Below, in pieces: positions 17,839 through 27,038 of a stretch of 40,545 bases of DNA. Source of the DNA: Patescibacteria group bacterium (GTDB taxonomy: Bacteria > Patescibacteriota > Minisyncoccia > UBA6257 > GWB1-50-10); contig JANBVK010000002.1 in assembly GCA_024239035.1 (NCBI GenBank), positions 29,191 to 69,735 on the forward strand, given 5' to 3'. Positions within the stretch are counted from its first letter, which is position 1. Each line of letters begins with the position of its first letter. The translations under genes were made by a program, and so were the position numbers. Below the pieces are notes generated by a model. It worked only from the letters and a program-made list of their open reading frames with translations, was not told where the DNA came from and ran no database searches.

Positions 17839-17974
17839 TAAATTCCCGAGTGAGAATTCGTAGAAGCTAGAAAAATATCGCTGTCTGAGTCCCAATCTAA
17901 GAACTTCGCAAGTTCTTAGATTGGTCGAGTTCGATATTTTTCGTCTCTTCTTAATTTGAACGAGGTGAATTTAT
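17839..17974. repeat. Nested inverted-repeat (giant hairpin) element
   Basis: ATAAATTC/GAATTTAT outer; GAAAAATATCG/CGATATTTTTC middle; CCAATCTAAGAACTT-CGC-AAGTTCTTAGATTGG inner (15-bp perfect stem). Confidence 0.85.
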
Positions 17975-18050
17975 TTATTCCGAAGGCTTTGGCTGATGAA
18001 GAAACGGAAAAGTTTTACAATATATCCGAACGCTTATATAATATTGAACA

Positions 18051-18671
18051 ATGGAATTAAGATTATTTCTATACGTCATAATTGTGCTATCCGCCGTTTT
18101 TCACGAATATGCTCATGCTCTGACAGCATATCGCTTAGGCGACACAACAGCTAAGGATCAAGGCAGGTTGACGCTTAACCCTTTGGCTCACATGGATCTC
18201 TTTGGCACGGTTATTATTCCGCTCGTTTTACTTTTTACTTCTGGGATTTTCATCGGTTGGGCAAAGCCCGTTCCTTATAATCCTTATAACTTACGAGATC
18301 AGAAGTACGGCTCTTTAAAGGTTGGGGCAGCCGGCCCCTTAGCTAATCTGGTTATAGCCTTAGCATTAGGTTTGGTTGTTAGGTTTTTCCCTTTCATCCC
18401 TTTTGATAGCAGTCTTATCTCTCCCTTGTTTTTGGGATTTTTAGGGCTCATTGTTTACATTAATATCTTTTTGGCCTTATTTAATTTAATCCCTTTCCCG
18501 CCGCTTGACGGATCAAAGATATTCGCCGATTTGTTTCCCAGGCAATCGCAGTACCTTAGTCGACTCGGTTTTTTCGGAATATTCTTTGCTCTTCTTTTCG
18601 CTTTTTGGGTTCTGCCGCCGATTGCTAATCTTATATTCTGGGTTATAACCGGCAAGGGGTTTGTATTTTAA
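18051..18671 (+). CDS. Site-2 protease, M50 family, compact form
   Basis: VFHEYAHALTAYRLGDTTAKDQGRLTLNPLAHMDLFGTVI; NLIPFPPLDGSKI. Confidence 0.93.
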   Translation: MELRLFLYVIIVLSAVFHEYAHALTAYRLGDTTAKDQGRLTLNPLAHMDLFGTVIIPLVLLFTSGIFIGWAKPVPYNPYNLRDQKYGSLKVGAAGPLANLVIALALGLVVRFFPFIPFDSSLISPLFLGFLGLIVYINIFLALFNLIPFPPLDGSKIFADLFPRQSQYLSRLGFFGIFFALLFAFWVLPPIANLIFWVITGKGFVF

Positions 18672-18731
18672 TGTTTGACATTTATAGCAAATACTGTACT
18701 CTGGACTTTACGTATCTGTGCTGTTCGTGAA

Positions 18732-18807
18732 GTTACATGGTGATGTAACCCTTCGATAAAACTCAGGGTGCTCAAATTTGTAACTTCGCTACGCTCAGAC
18801 AAATTTG
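18732..18807 (+). promoter_or_regulatory. Multi-hairpin leader of rpsL
   Basis: GTTACAT-ggtg-ATGTAAC; CCCTTCGATAAAACTCAGGG-TGCT; CAAATTTG (18773-18780)/CAAATTTG (18800-18807) 2 nt before the ATG, loop TAACTTCGCTACGCTCAGA. Confidence 0.65.
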
Positions 18808-18809
18808 GC

Positions 18810-19220
18810 ATGCCTACAGTTAATCAACTAATTAGAAAAGCGAGAAAGAAAACCGTTAAGAAAACTAAAACGCCGGCCTTGGGTTTGTATTTTAATAATT
18901 TGAAGAATCGGCCGGTAGCTTCCTCTTCACCTTTTAAGCGAGGTGTGTGTCTAAAAGTGTTTACTACTACTCCAAGAAAACCAAACTCAGCCCTTCGGAA
19001 AGTAGCTCGAGTGCGTCTCACAAATGGTATGGAAATAACGGCCTACATTCCCGGGGAAGGGCACAACCTTCAGGAACACTCGGTGGTTTTAGTTAGGGGT
19101 GGGAGAGTTAAGGATTTGCCTGGCGTGGGATATCATATCGTGAGAGGTGTTCTAGACACCGGTGGAGTGGAAGGGAGAAAACAGCAGAGGAGTAAGTATG
19201 GCACAAAGAGACAGAAATAA
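18810..19220 (+). CDS. rpsL: Ribosomal protein uS12, with internal insertion
   Basis: [24 protein letters not shown]...[31 protein letters not shown]-track start 18768 lies in the hairpin leader. Confidence 0.96.
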   Translation: MPTVNQLIRKARKKTVKKTKTPALGLYFNNLKNRPVASSSPFKRGVCLKVFTTTPRKPNSALRKVARVRLTNGMEITAYIPGEGHNLQEHSVVLVRGGRVKDLPGVGYHIVRGVLDTGGVEGRKQQRSKYGTKRQK

Positions 19221-19287
19221 TGTAACCCTTCGACAGGCTCAGGGTGCTGAATTTTTCAGCTACTCGCTTTGCTCATAGGAAAAATTC
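19221..19287 (+). promoter_or_regulatory. Composite hairpin leader of rpsG
   Basis: TGTAACCCTTCGACAGGCTCAGGGTGCTGA then GAATTTTTC (19249-19257)/GAAAAATTC (19279-19287), loop AGCTACTCGCTTTGCTCATAG; ATG at 19290. Confidence 0.65.
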
Positions 19288-19289
19288 GC

Positions 19290-19769
19290 ATGCGTAAACG
19301 TAGTTCATATAAAAAGAAGGAACACAAACCAGATTACTTACACGGTCGTATTGATATGGGCCGGTTTATTAATTATCTAATGGAGAAAGGTAAAAAAACT
19401 ATTGCCGAGAAGGCTTTATATGGTGCTCTTGAGGAGGTAGGGAAAAAAACGAAGGAAGATCCGGTTGAAGTGTTTGAAAAAGCGATTCAGAATGCCTCAC
19501 CAATTTTGGAAGTGCGGTCAAGGCGTGTCGGAGGAGCGAACTACCAAATTCCACAGGAAGTAGATCCGAATCGGCAATTTTTTCTCGCTACCCACTGGAT
19601 TATTGACGCGGCAAGAAAAAGAAAAGGGAAACCAATCAGCGAGAAATTAGCAGAGGAAATTGTGTCGGCATCAAAAAACGAGGGGGCAGCTGTTAAGAGG
19701 AAACAGGATACTCACCGAATGGCGGAAGCAAATCGGGCGTTCGCGAGTTTCTTAAGGCGGCGGCGGTAA
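19290..19769 (+). CDS. rpsG: Ribosomal protein uS7
   Basis: MRKRSSYKKKEHKPDYLHGRIDMGRFINYLMEKGKKTIAEKALYGAL; VGGANYQIPQEV; AFASFLRRRR. Confidence 0.96.
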   Translation: MRKRSSYKKKEHKPDYLHGRIDMGRFINYLMEKGKKTIAEKALYGALEEVGKKTKEDPVEVFEKAIQNASPILEVRSRRVGGANYQIPQEVDPNRQFFLATHWIIDAARKRKGKPISEKLAEEIVSASKNEGAAVKRKQDTHRMAEANRAFASFLRRRR

Positions 19770-19779
19770 TACCGATAAT

Positions 19780-19959
19780 ATGCCCAGACAGTACCCTATA
19801 AAAAAGGTTAGGGACATTGGCATCATTGCTCATATCTCGCGTCGTTCCGACTACAAGTCAGAACTCCCACGAACCCATCGGTTCGTGTGCTCCGCCACAG
19901 GAAAACTCCCGTTTTCCCGACCCCTTTCCCGCATCAATATGCGCCTATTTGGAGAATAA
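19780..19959 (+). pseudogene. Truncated duplicate of the fusA 5' end plus unrelated hairpin-rich tail
   Basis: [19 protein letters not shown] then SRRSDYKSELPRTHRF...; 29-nt exact direct repeat GTTAGGGACATTGGCATCATTGCTCATAT at 19807-19835 and 19993-20021. Confidence 0.8.
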
Positions 19960-19965
19960 AATTTT

Positions 19966-22071
19966 ATGGCAAGGAATTATCCAATTGAAAAAGTTAGGGA
20001 CATTGGCATCATTGCTCATATTGATGCCGGTAAGACAACCGTAACCGAACGAATCCTTTTCTATACAGGTGTCTCTCATAAGATTGGCGAAGTGCATGAG
20101 GGAGATACGGTAATGGATTGGATGGAACAAGAAAGAGAGCGGGGCATTACTATAACCTCTGCTGCGACAACCTGCTTTTGGATTCCAACATATCGTGACG
20201 GTGATAAGGATTTCGAGCATAGGATTAATATTATTGATACTCCTGGCCACATTGACTTTACAGTTGAAGTAAAGCGGTCGCTTCGCGTTCTTGATGGTGC
20301 AGTAGTTGTATTTGATGGTGTCGCGGGCGTTGAACCGCAGTCGGAGACGAACTGGCATTACGCCGATGAGTACAAAGTGCCTCGTATTTGCTTCATTAAT
20401 AAATTAGATCGCACTGGAGCAAGTCTTGAGAAAAGTTTTCAGTCAATCTTAGATAGACTTACTCCAAACGCTATTCTTTTACAAATCCCAATTGGTTTGG
20501 AAGGTGCCTTTGAAGGGGTCATTGATCTTTTAACAATGAAGGCGTACCGCTTTGAGGGAAAGTTAGGAGAGAACGTTATTGAAGAGGAAATTCCGGAAAA
20601 TCTTAAAAAGGAGGCAACCGAACGGCGCCATACTCTCATTGAAAAAATTGTAGAGGGAGATGATGCTCTTATGGATATTTATCTGGGAGGAAAGGAGCCG
20701 GATCTTCAAAGTTTAAAGAAGGCGTTGCGCAGGGCAACTATTGATAACACCATTGTGCCGGTGCTTTGCGGATCAGCTCTGAAAAATAAGGGGGTGCAAC
20801 TTGTTCTTGACGCGATACTTGATTATTTACCTGCACCGTCCGATCTACCTCCAACCAAAGGATTGAATCCCAAAACTCACAAAGATGAGGAACGCCGCCC
20901 GGACGATAATGAGCCACTTGCGGCGTTAGCGTTTAAGATTGCCACCGATCCTTTTGTGGGGACACTCACGTTTTTCAGGATTTACTCAGGCACAATGAAG
21001 CGAGGTAGTTACGTTATGAATACAACGAAGGGCTCTAAGGAACGCATTAGCAGGATTCTTCGAATGCACGCTAATCACCGTGAAGAAGCAGAAGAAATTT
21101 ATGCCGGTGACTTAGGGGCATTAGTTGGGTTAAAAGACACAACTACAGGGGATACCTTAGCCGATCCAGATCACCAGTTGGTGCTTGAGCGTATTACGTT
21201 TCCAGAACCAGTTATATCAGTTCGAATTGAGCCAAAAACTAAAGTTGATCAAGAAAAGATGGGTGTGGCGTTGAAAAGGCTCTCTGATGAAGATCCAACT
21301 TTTAAAATAAGCGGCGATCCTGATACCGGTGAGACAATAATTTCCGGCATGGGCGAGCTCCATTTAGAAATTATCGTTGATCGGATGAAGCGGGAGTTCA
21401 AAGTTGGAGCGAACGTAGGTCGTCCTCAGGTGGCTTACCGGGAAACCATTAAGAGTACTGCTGAAGCAGAAGGAAAATATATTCGGCAGTCAGGTGGTCG
21501 CGGCCAGTACGGTCATGTTTGGTTGAGAGTTGAACCCTTAGAACGGAGCAAAGGTTTTGAATTTGTAAGTGCAATTAAGGGCGGTATTATTCCCCAAGAA
21601 TATATTCCGGCAGTTGAGAAGGGAATCAGAGAAGCAATAAGCAAAGGAATTCTTGCTGGCTATCCCTTAGTTGATATTAAAGCAACATTATACGACGGTT
21701 CGTTTCACGATGTTGATTCTTCGGAAATTGCGTTTAAGATTGCTGCAGCAATGGCATTTCAGGAGGGGAGTCGTCGGGCAAAACTCGTTCTTTTGGAACC
21801 AATTATGAAGGTGCAGGTTATTGCCCCACCGGATTTCTTGGGAGATGTAACAGGAGACATTAGTTCAAAACGTGGAAAGATTAAATCAATGGACGAGCGA
21901 GGCAACATTCGAGTAGTTGATGCGAATGTTCCTCTTGCTGAGATGTTTGGTTATTCAACTAATCTGCGTTCAATGACTCAGGGTCGCGGATCATTTAACA
22001 TGGAATTCTCTCATTATGAGGAAGTGCCTCAGAACGTAGCTACAGATATCATTGAAGGGAAGAAACAATAA
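19966..22071 (+). CDS. fusA: Elongation factor G
   Basis: [64 protein letters not shown]. Confidence 0.97.
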   Translation: MARNYPIEKVRDIGIIAHIDAGKTTVTERILFYTGVSHKIGEVHEGDTVMDWMEQERERGITITSAATTCFWIPTYRDGDKDFEHRINIIDTPGHIDFTVEVKRSLRVLDGAVVVFDGVAGVEPQSETNWHYADEYKVPRICFINKLDRTGASLEKSFQSILDRLTPNAILLQIPIGLEGAFEGVIDLLTMKAYRFEGKLGENVIEEEIPENLKKEATERRHTLIEKIVEGDDALMDIYLGGKEPDLQSLKKALRRATIDNTIVPVLCGSALKNKGVQLVLDAILDYLPAPSDLPPTKGLNPKTHKDEERRPDDNEPLAALAFKIATDPFVGTLTFFRIYSGTMKRGSYVMNTTKGSKERISRILRMHANHREEAEEIYAGDLGALVGLKDTTTGDTLADPDHQLVLERITFPEPVISVRIEPKTKVDQEKMGVALKRLSDEDPTFKISGDPDTGETIISGMGELHLEIIVDRMKREFKVGANVGRPQVAYRETIKSTAEAEGKYIRQSGGRGQYGHVWLRVEPLERSKGFEFVSAIKGGIIPQEYIPAVEKGIREAISKGILAGYPLVDIKATLYDGSFHDVDSSEIAFKIAAAMAFQEGSRRAKLVLLEPIMKVQVIAPPDFLGDVTGDISSKRGKIKSMDERGNIRVVDANVPLAEMFGYSTNLRSMTQGRGSFNMEFSHYEEVPQNVATDIIEGKKQ

Positions 22072-22093
22072 TAATTGTGGAAAATATAGGGGG

Positions 22094-22122
22094 TTGACAC
22101 TTTTCATTCTCTGGATAATAAT
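22094..22122 (+). promoter_or_regulatory. Sigma70-like promoter of tuf
   Basis: TTGACA, 17-nt spacer, AATAAT. Confidence 0.65.
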
Positions 22123-22174
22123 TAGGCTCATTGTATAAACCAGGTCGAAACGTTAACTTATAAAAGCTAAAAAA

Positions 22175-23374
22175 ATGGCAGAGAAAGAAAAATTTAATAG
22201 AAATAAACCCCACATTAATGTAGGGACGATTGGCCATGTAGATCACGGTAAGACTACTTTGACGGCGGCCATTACTCACATCCTTCATTTGAAGGGTTTA
22301 ATTAAAAAAGAGGAAAGCGTCGATGATATTGACAAGGCTCCCGAGGAGAAGAAACGGGGCATTACGATTGCCCTGCACCACTCTGAGTACGAAACAGAGA
22401 AGCGTCACTATGCTCACATTGATGCACCGGGGCACGCTGATTACATCAAAAATATGATTACCGGAGCCGCCCAGATGGACGGTGCCGTTCTTGTGGTTTC
22501 GGCGGCTGACGGACCTATGCCCCAAACTAGAGAGCATATCCTGCTTGCAAAGCAGGTGGGAGTGCCGGCTATCGTTGTTTTTCTAAACAAAGCGGATACG
22601 GTAGATGATAAGGAGCTTGTTGATCTTGTGGAGTCGGAGGTACGTGAACTTTTAAAGAAGTATGAGTTTCCGGGGGATGAGGTGCCGATTATTCGCGGCT
22701 CAGCATTAAAGGCACTAAACGTTAAGTCGGCCGATGAAGACGCCGCTAAGCCAATTCTAGATTTGGTTAAAGCGCTGGATGATTATATCCCCGAACCCGT
22801 TCGGGACATCGATAAGCCTTTTTTGATGCCCGTTGAAGACGTTTTCTCCATTGAAGGCAGGGGGACGGTTGTAACCGGCAGGGCCGAGAGGGGAATATTG
22901 AAGGTAAATGAAGAAGTGGAGATTATAGGTTTGAGACCAACTCAGAAAACGGTAATAACAGGCGTAGAAATGTTTCAAAAACTTTTAGACGAAGCAAGAG
23001 CCGGAGACAACGTTGGATTGCTTTTAAGGGGTCTAAAAAAGGAAGATGTAGAAAGAGGACAGGTTATAGCAAAACCCGGTACGGTTACTCCTCATACCGA
23101 GTTTGAGGCCGAAGTCTACGTTTTAAGTAAAGAGGAAGGCGGTCGTCACACTCCATTCTTTAAGGGCTATAAACCACAGCTCTACATTAGAACAACGGAT
23201 GTTACCGGTGAGGTTGTTTTACCGGAAGGTATTGAAATGGTAATGCCAGGCGATACTGTGAAGCTCACAGTTAAATTAATTTCAGAGGTAGCTCTTGAGG
23301 AAAAGCAGCGGTTTGCTATAAGGGAAGGCGGGAAAACTGTTGGTGCTGGTGTGGTAATTAAAATTCTTAAATAA
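22175..23374 (+). CDS. tuf: Elongation factor Tu
   Basis: [73 protein letters not shown]. Confidence 0.98.
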   Translation: MAEKEKFNRNKPHINVGTIGHVDHGKTTLTAAITHILHLKGLIKKEESVDDIDKAPEEKKRGITIALHHSEYETEKRHYAHIDAPGHADYIKNMITGAAQMDGAVLVVSAADGPMPQTREHILLAKQVGVPAIVVFLNKADTVDDKELVDLVESEVRELLKKYEFPGDEVPIIRGSALKALNVKSADEDAAKPILDLVKALDDYIPEPVRDIDKPFLMPVEDVFSIEGRGTVVTGRAERGILKVNEEVEIIGLRPTQKTVITGVEMFQKLLDEARAGDNVGLLLRGLKKEDVERGQVIAKPGTVTPHTEFEAEVYVLSKEEGGRHTPFFKGYKPQLYIRTTDVTGEVVLPEGIEMVMPGDTVKLTVKLISEVALEEKQRFAIREGGKTVGAGVVIKILK

Positions 23375-23386
23375 ACCCTTAAGTTT

Positions 23387-23719
23387 ATGCCCAAGAAAGA
23401 GGAGCAACTTTCTAAGGAAAAACTGAGGTTACGCATTAAATCTTACGATGCGAAACTCATTGATTCTTCAGTAAAGCAAATCGTTGAGGCTATCAGACGC
23501 CAGGGGGGTGAAGTAATCGGGCCGATTCCGCTGCCCACAGAGATAAGACGTTATACCGTTAACCGTTCTACATTCGTCCACAAAAAATCAAGAGAGCAAT
23601 TTGAAATGAGAATTCATAAGCGTTTAATTGATATCATAAACCCCAAACAGAAGATAATTGAATCGCTAACAGATCTGAATTTACCCGGTGGTGTGGATGT
23701 TGAGATAAAGATGGGGTAG
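23387..23719 (+). CDS. rpsJ: Ribosomal protein uS10
   Basis: KLRLRIKSYDAKLIDSSVKQIVEAIRRQGGEVIGPIPLPTEIRRYTVNRSTFVHKKSREQFEMRIHKRLIDI. Confidence 0.97.
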   Translation: MPKKEEQLSKEKLRLRIKSYDAKLIDSSVKQIVEAIRRQGGEVIGPIPLPTEIRRYTVNRSTFVHKKSREQFEMRIHKRLIDIINPKQKIIESLTDLNLPGGVDVEIKMG

Positions 23720-23722
23720 GGG

Positions 23723-23751
23723 TTGACGCCGAAATAGAGATAGTGTAGGAT
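23723..23751 (+). promoter_or_regulatory. Promoter upstream of rplC
   Basis: TTGACG, 17-nt spacer, TAGGAT. Confidence 0.55.
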
Positions 23752-23781
23752 ACGTGCGGGTTAAGCCATATTAATGTATTT

Positions 23782-23810
23782 AAAACAGCAGGGCTGAGCC
23801 CCGCTGTTTT
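23782..23810 (+). promoter_or_regulatory. Strong hairpin in rplC leader (attenuator/terminator-like)
   Basis: AAAACAGC-a-GGGC-tga-GCCC-c-GCTGTTTT. Confidence 0.7.
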
Positions 23811-23826
23811 GGTATTATATTAAACC

Positions 23827-24255
23827 ATGACAAAGGTTTTAGCTAAAAAAATAAAAATGACGCAGCTTTGGAGAAATGAAAGAGTTATGCCGGTAACGGT
23901 CTTGGAGCTTGATAAAGAGGGAACTCAGTTTCTAAAGGAATTAAAGGAAGGGGATAAGGTTGTAATAAGCGGAGTGAGCAAAGGGAAAGGTTTCCAAGGC
24001 GTGGTTAAGCGTCATGGTTTCAAAGGCGGACCTAAAAGTCACGGTCAGAAAGATCGTCTGAGAGCTCCCGGTTCTATTGGTGCCACTGATCCGGGGAGAG
24101 TTATTAAAGGAAAAAAGATGGCAGGACATATGGGAGTAAGGCGGGTTACGACTAAGAATTTAGAAGTTACTAAGGTTAAACCGGAAGAAAATATTTTAAT
24201 GGTAAAAGGAGCAGTACCAGGAATGAGAGGAACTAAAGTGGAAATAAATTATTAG
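23827..24255 (+). CDS. rplC: Ribosomal protein uL3, short form (142 aa)
   Basis: [32 protein letters not shown]...[55 protein letters not shown]. Confidence 0.93.
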   Translation: MTKVLAKKIKMTQLWRNERVMPVTVLELDKEGTQFLKELKEGDKVVISGVSKGKGFQGVVKRHGFKGGPKSHGQKDRLRAPGSIGATDPGRVIKGKKMAGHMGVRRVTTKNLEVTKVKPEENILMVKGAVPGMRGTKVEINY

Positions 24256-24266
24256 TTATTGCAAGC

Positions 24267-24896
24267 ATGACGATGGATATTTATAACCAGGAAAATAAAA
24301 AGTCTGGAACGATGGAAGTTCCTGATAAGATATTTAAAGTAAAGTGGAATCCCGACTTGGTTCATCAAGCTTTACTTGCTCAGCTCGCTAATCGGCGGCG
24401 ATCGATTGCAAACGTTAAAGATCGGAGTGAGATTAGTGGTGGGGGTAAGAAGCCGTGGCGGCAGAAAGGTACGGGTAGAGCGCGTCACGGGTCAATCCGG
24501 TCGCCGATTTGGGTTGGTGGTGGCGTCACTTTCGGTCCGCGGAGAGAAAAGAAATTTAATAAAAAAATTAACAAGAAAATGAAACAAGCGGCGCTTTATT
24601 CCCTGTTATCTAGAAAAGCAGCTGACGGCGAAGTACGTATTATTAACGATTTAAAACTCGCGAGTCACAAGACGAAGGATTTAAACAACATCTTAAGAAG
24701 TTTTTTTAAAGAGAAATTAAGTGTTTTATTAGTCCCAACAAAAGGTAATAAAGGTATTTCTTTAGCAGCAAGGAATATACCTAAGACGAAAGTCATAAGC
24801 CCTAAATCTCTGAATGTTTATGATGGTTTGACTTATAAGTACATTTTTTTTGAAAAAAGCGCGATTAAGGATTTAATTGAAGACCCTCAAAAATGA
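24267..24896 (+). CDS. rplD: Ribosomal protein uL4
   Basis: ANRRRSIANVKDRSEISGGGKKPWRQKGTGRARHGSIRSPIWVGGGVTFGPR. Confidence 0.95.
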   Translation: MTMDIYNQENKKSGTMEVPDKIFKVKWNPDLVHQALLAQLANRRRSIANVKDRSEISGGGKKPWRQKGTGRARHGSIRSPIWVGGGVTFGPRREKKFNKKINKKMKQAALYSLLSRKAADGEVRIINDLKLASHKTKDLNNILRSFFKEKLSVLLVPTKGNKGISLAARNIPKTKVISPKSLNVYDGLTYKYIFFEKSAIKDLIEDPQK

Positions 24897-25273
24897 GCAT
24901 TCTAAAGCCGTTTAAGAAGAGCAAGAAAACGGATATCGTTTCCGAAGAGATCCAATCTAAAGAGCCGGAAAAAGCGAAAGAAAAACCGATTACTCACAAG
25001 ACCACCGAGGGTATTCTTAAGAAAATACGGATTAGTGAGAAGGGAACAGATTTAAACAAGAACAATCAGTACGTTTTCTTAGTCCGGAACACTGCCAATA
25101 AAAACGAAATCAAAAAAGAGGTTAGTCGTAGATATGATGTTAAGGTCAGTGCAGTAAATATTATTCGCATGCGGGGAAAAGTAAAACGGCTTGGCAGCAA
25201 ATTTGGCCGCCGTCCCAGTTTTAAGAAAGCTATTATCACCTTAAAACAAGGTCATAAGATAGAAATTACATAG
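24893..25273 (+). CDS. rplW: Ribosomal protein uL23, N-terminally extended
   Basis: NQYVFLVRNTANKNEIKKEVSRRYDVKVSAVNIIRMRGKVKRLGSKFGRRPSFKKAIITLKQGHKIEI. Confidence 0.93.
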   Translation: MSILKPFKKSKKTDIVSEEIQSKEPEKAKEKPITHKTTEGILKKIRISEKGTDLNKNNQYVFLVRNTANKNEIKKEVSRRYDVKVSAVNIIRMRGKVKRLGSKFGRRPSFKKAIITLKQGHKIEIT

Positions 25274-25274
25274 T

Positions 25275-26099
25275 ATGAAAAAATATAAACCAACAACTCC
25301 TTCAAGGCGTTCAATGACCGTTCCTGATTATAGTAAGTTATCAAAAGTAAAACCGTTCAAGAGGTTAACGAAGCGCCTAAAAAGTAATGCCGGCCGTAAT
25401 AGCCAGGGGCGGATTACAGTGCGCCACCAAGGAGGTGGTAGTAAGGCCATGTACCGGATAATAGATTTTAAGCAAGATAAACTCGGAATCTCCGGTCGGA
25501 TAGAGACCATTGAGTACGATCCTTATAGAACTGCTTTTATTGCTCTTACTCTTTACGAAGACGGTGAACGCAGGTATATTTTAGCGCCACAAAGTCTTAA
25601 GGTGGGTGATAAAATTGTAGCTTCAGTAGACGCGCCTTTTGAGGTTGGTAATAGAACCCTCCTGCGGCGGATACCGGTAGGGACGCTTGTTTATAACGTG
25701 GAAGTGTTGCCCGGTAAAGGTGGACAATTAGCTCGTTCAGCCGGCACGTCTCTTCAGATTTTAGCTAATGAAGATGGATACACTCATCTCAAGATGCCAT
25801 CCAAAGAGATTAGGAAAGTACCGTGGAATGGTTATGCTTCCATTGGTCAGGTTTCCAATCCTGAACGTAATTTAATGGTGATTGGGAAGGCGGGACGTTC
25901 CCGTCATATGGGTATAAGACCGACCGTTCGTGGCTCAGCAATGAATGCTAGGGACCATCCTTATGGCGGCGGTGAAGGTAAGGCAAAACGAGGGACTAAA
26001 AGGCCAAAGACTAAATGGGGCAAGGTTACTGGTGGTCGTAGAACGCGCAAGAAGAAAAAATGGTCAAACAGACTGATTATTAAACGGAGAAAGAAATAA
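25275..26099 (+). CDS. rplB: Ribosomal protein uL2
   Basis: GRNSQGRITVRHQGGGSKAMYRIIDF; GRSRHMGIRPTVRGSAMNARDHPYGGGEGKAKRG. Confidence 0.97.
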   Translation: MKKYKPTTPSRRSMTVPDYSKLSKVKPFKRLTKRLKSNAGRNSQGRITVRHQGGGSKAMYRIIDFKQDKLGISGRIETIEYDPYRTAFIALTLYEDGERRYILAPQSLKVGDKIVASVDAPFEVGNRTLLRRIPVGTLVYNVEVLPGKGGQLARSAGTSLQILANEDGYTHLKMPSKEIRKVPWNGYASIGQVSNPERNLMVIGKAGRSRHMGIRPTVRGSAMNARDHPYGGGEGKAKRGTKRPKTKWGKVTGGRRTRKKKKWSNRLIIKRRKK

Positions 26100-26100
26100 T

Positions 26101-26397
26101 ATGAGTCGGTCATCTAAAAAGGGTCCGTACGTGGATTCAAAACTGTTAAAGAAAATTTCAAATTTGAAGCCCGATGATAAAGCGGTTGTTAAAACATGGG
26201 CGCGAAATTCTGAAATATCCCCGGAGATGGTGGGATTTACTTTCGGCATCCACAACGGTAAAGATTTTATTGAAGTTAGAGTTACCGAAGATATGGTCGG
26301 CCATCGTCTAGGGGAATTTTCTCCGACTAAGAAGTTTTTGCGTCATGGCGGCAAAATTCAGAGAGAGCTGGAGCAAAAATCAAAAGAGAAAAAATAG
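26101..26397 (+). CDS. rpsS: Ribosomal protein uS19
   Basis: MSRSSKKGPYVDSKLLKKI; HNGKDFIEVRVTEDMVGHRLGEFSPTKKFLRHGG. Confidence 0.97.
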   Translation: MSRSSKKGPYVDSKLLKKISNLKPDDKAVVKTWARNSEISPEMVGFTFGIHNGKDFIEVRVTEDMVGHRLGEFSPTKKFLRHGGKIQRELEQKSKEKK

Positions 26398-26403
26398 ACA
26401 CCT

Positions 26404-26952
26404 ATGACTCAAACCGTTGCTGCAAAATTAAAATATCTTCGCATCGCACCGCGTAAAACTCGTTTTATCGCTGACGTTATTAGGGGTTTGCCGGTTAGTG
26501 AAGCTGAAGCACAACTTTTACTTTCTCCTCGGCGTGCTAGCGATGCCATTCTAAAACTTCTGCGTTCAGCTGTGGCTGATGCTAAAAATAATCACCAATT
26601 GGAATTGTCTAAACTTTACGTTAGGGAAATCAAAGTTGATCAAGGACCAAAGTCCAAAAGGTTTGCCCCTAGAGCTTTCGGCAGAGTTAATTTAATTGAG
26701 AAAAAGACAAGTCATGTTACTTTAATTCTGGGTGTTTCTGATAAATTAACTGAACCTAGATTTGTGATTCAAGAAAGCCGTAAAAAAGAAAAAACTAAGA
26801 TTTCTAAAGAACAGGAGAAAAAAGAACAACAAGAGAAACCTTCCGTTAAAGATGGAACAGTTCCAACAGGAAAAGAAAAACAAGTCCCAGAAGTAAAACC
26901 AACGGCTAAGCCGGGATTTTTCAAAAAAGTGTTTAGGAGAAAATCAATATAG
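26404..26952 (+). CDS. rplV: Ribosomal protein uL22 with ~60-aa charged C-terminal extension
   Basis: KLKYLRIAPRKTRFIADVIRGLPVSEAEAQLLLSPRRASDAILKLLRSAVADAKNN. Confidence 0.93.
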   Translation: MTQTVAAKLKYLRIAPRKTRFIADVIRGLPVSEAEAQLLLSPRRASDAILKLLRSAVADAKNNHQLELSKLYVREIKVDQGPKSKRFAPRAFGRVNLIEKKTSHVTLILGVSDKLTEPRFVIQESRKKEKTKISKEQEKKEQQEKPSVKDGTVPTGKEKQVPEVKPTAKPGFFKKVFRRKSI

Positions 26953-26965
26953 CTATAGGTATGGC

Positions 26966-27032
26966 GCCCCGCCTGCGCCAAGGCTTCGGCGGGGTGCTCA
27001 TGCTTGCAGCTAAATTTTCAAAGAAAATTTAG
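26966..27032 (+). promoter_or_regulatory. Composite two-hairpin leader of rpsC
   Basis: CCCCGCC...GGCGGGG (26967-26994) then TGCTCA, then CTAAATTTTC-aaa-GAAAATTTAG (27010-27032); ATG at 27039. Confidence 0.7.
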
Positions 27033-27038
27033 ACAATC

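Noticed and set aside
19817-20044. 75-aa ORF MASLLISRVVPTTSQNSHEP... between rpsG and fusA
   Set aside because: Out of frame with the fusA duplicate and running into fusA; a by-product of the insertion.
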